NCBI GenBank assembly: GCA_017613855.1
Contig: JAGACY010000295.1
Span: 1 to 7,130 of the forward strand
Direction: 5' to 3'
DNA length: 7,130 bases
DNA from: Pseudomonadota bacterium
GTDB taxonomy: Bacteria > Myxococcota > Bradymonadia > UBA4248
Shown here: positions 6,254 to 7,130 of the stretch, piece by piece
Position numbering within the stretch: the stretch's first letter is position 1
Layout of the letters: each line of letters starts with the position of its first letter
Translations under genes and position numbers: made by a program
The notes under the pieces: model-generated
The model's input: only the letters and a program-made list of their open reading frames with translations
What the model was told of the DNA's origin: nothing
The model's database searches: none

Positions 6254-7130
6254 TTACATGCCGCCGTGGTGATGATACGGATACCCCTTCAGAAACTCAC
6301 GAATCTCATCTGCTGTCCGGGAAATCTTCACCTCATTGTCTGGATCATCCAGTATCCCGACAATCCAATCTGCAATACGCTCCATTTCCGGCTCTTTCAA
6401 ACCACGGGTCGTCACACTCGGTGTCCCAAGACGAATCCCGCTCGGATGTCTCGGCGGATTCGGATCGTAAGGAATCGCATTGAAATTACACACAATCCCT
6501 GCACGTTCGAGCGTCGTGGCTGCCTTCAGACCATCGATATTCTTGGCCCGCAAATCAACAACCATCAAATGGCAGTCCGTACCACCACTCACAATGCGAA
6601 GTCCCCGGTCAACCAATGCCTGAGCCAAATGCTTGGCATTCTTCACAATCTGATGACCATATTCCTTAAACGACGGTTGAGCGGCCTCTTTCAACGCGAC
6701 AGCAAGTGCCGCAATCTGGTTCATGTGGGGACCACCCTGAATCCCGGGAAATACCGCTCGATCCAATGCTTTGGCATGCTGCTCTTTGCACAAAATCATA
6801 CCACCGCGAGGCCCTCTCAATGTCTTGTGCGTCGTCAAAGTCACAATATCCGCATAAGGCACAGGATTCGGATAGACACCGGCAACCACAAGACCTGCCA
6901 CATGCGCAATATCCGTCACCAAATAGGCACCACAGTGATCGGCTATCTCACGAAGCCTTGCAAAATCAAAGGCACGGCTGTACGACGTCGTACCAATAAA
7001 CAACACCTTCGGCTTGACTTCCTCACAATACTTCTCAACCGCATCGTAATCCAGGCACTCCGTATCCCGGTCCACTTCCACCTGATGCGGCTCATACAGC
7101 TTGCCCGAAAAATTCACTTTCCAGCCATGG
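6254..7130 (-). CDS. glyA: Serine hydroxymethyltransferase, C-terminal two thirds (5' end outside the window)
   Basis: This PLP enzyme converts serine and tetrahydrofolate to glycine and 5,10-methylenetetrahydrofolate in the cytoplasm, supplying one-carbon units. The reading frame is open to the window end, entering as HGWKVNFSGKLY, the conserved stretch before the active site; roughly 115-125 N-terminal residues are missing. The GTG at 7115-7117 is an internal Val, not a start. Visible hallmarks are DIAHVAGLVVAG with the cofactor-stacking His region, TLTTHKTLRGPRGG with the PLP-binding Lys (codon 6824-6826), FPGIQGGPH, SGGTDCHLMVVDL, and GIRLGTPSVTTRG with the Arg that binds the substrate carboxylate. 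All catalytic motifs in the visible part are intact. The C terminus, KGYPYHHHGGM, carries a short His-rich tail not present in the E. coli enzyme, which ends soon after the equivalent YP. Two hairpins follow the stop; the next gene is unrelated. Confidence 0.98.
   Translation of the reverse strand, partial: HGWKVNFSGKLYEPHQVEVDRDTECLDYDAVEKYCEEVKPKVLFIGTTSYSRAFDFARLREIADHCGAYLVTDIAHVAGLVVAGVYPNPVPYADIVTLTTHKTLRGPRGGMILCKEQHAKALDRAVFPGIQGGPHMNQIAALAVALKEAAQPSFKEYGHQIVKNAKHLAQALVDRGLRIVSGGTDCHLMVVDLRAKNIDGLKAATTLERAGIVCNFNAIPYDPNPPRHPSGIRLGTPSVTTRGLKEPEMERIADWIVGILDDPDNEVKISRTADEIREFLKGYPYHHHGGM

Noticed and set aside
7115..7117. GTG as a start codon for a short glyA product
   Set aside because: The frame stays open upstream as HGWK, matching the conserved region before VNFSGKLY, so this GTG encodes an internal Val and the gene simply continues past the window.

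Overview
The window suggests a Gram-negative bacterium of moderate GC content, most likely a delta-proteobacterial lineage (Myxococcota or Bradymonadota-like). This rests on a lipoprotein with an IPT/TIG domain, a very large membrane-anchored beta-propeller protein with PEGA-like and TonB/AgmX-like C-terminal segments, and an acidic Ser/Glu/Lys-rich cytoplasmic region. The taxonomic call is inference. Nothing resembling a phage, insertion sequence, CRISPR array, tRNA or rRNA is visible.

All four genes lie on the minus strand, so transcription runs from high to low coordinates. From the right edge: (1) the 3' two thirds of glyA, serine hydroxymethyltransferase, continuing past position 7130; (2) two adjacent, architecturally matched hairpins at 6176-6244, just after the glyA stop; (3) a leader of about 180 bp (5994-6175) with an extended -10-like element and two overlapping, mutually exclusive inverted repeats; (4) a 1428-residue single-pass membrane protein at 1707-5993; (5) nine bases further on, a 328-residue TolB/FlgO-N-like plus TPR protein at 711-1697, whose Shine-Dalgarno overlaps the upstream stop codon; (6) an AT-rich gap at 393-710 with one weak terminator-like hairpin; (7) the 5' part of a lipoprotein gene with a Pro/Thr-rich linker and an IPT/TIG domain, running off the left edge.

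glyA is ordinary one-carbon metabolism and appears unrelated to the rest. The 1428- and 328-residue genes form a tight pair and are the unusual part. The large protein joins a cysteine-free, highly acidic, probably disordered cytoplasmic half of about 490 residues, through one transmembrane helix, to an extracytoplasmic half with ten cysteines, propeller-like repeats, a PEGA-like domain and a divergent two-cysteine C-terminal domain. Its partner is a predicted soluble TPR scaffold. A trans-envelope sensing or scaffolding complex is a reasonable hypothesis, but the sequence does not give a function.
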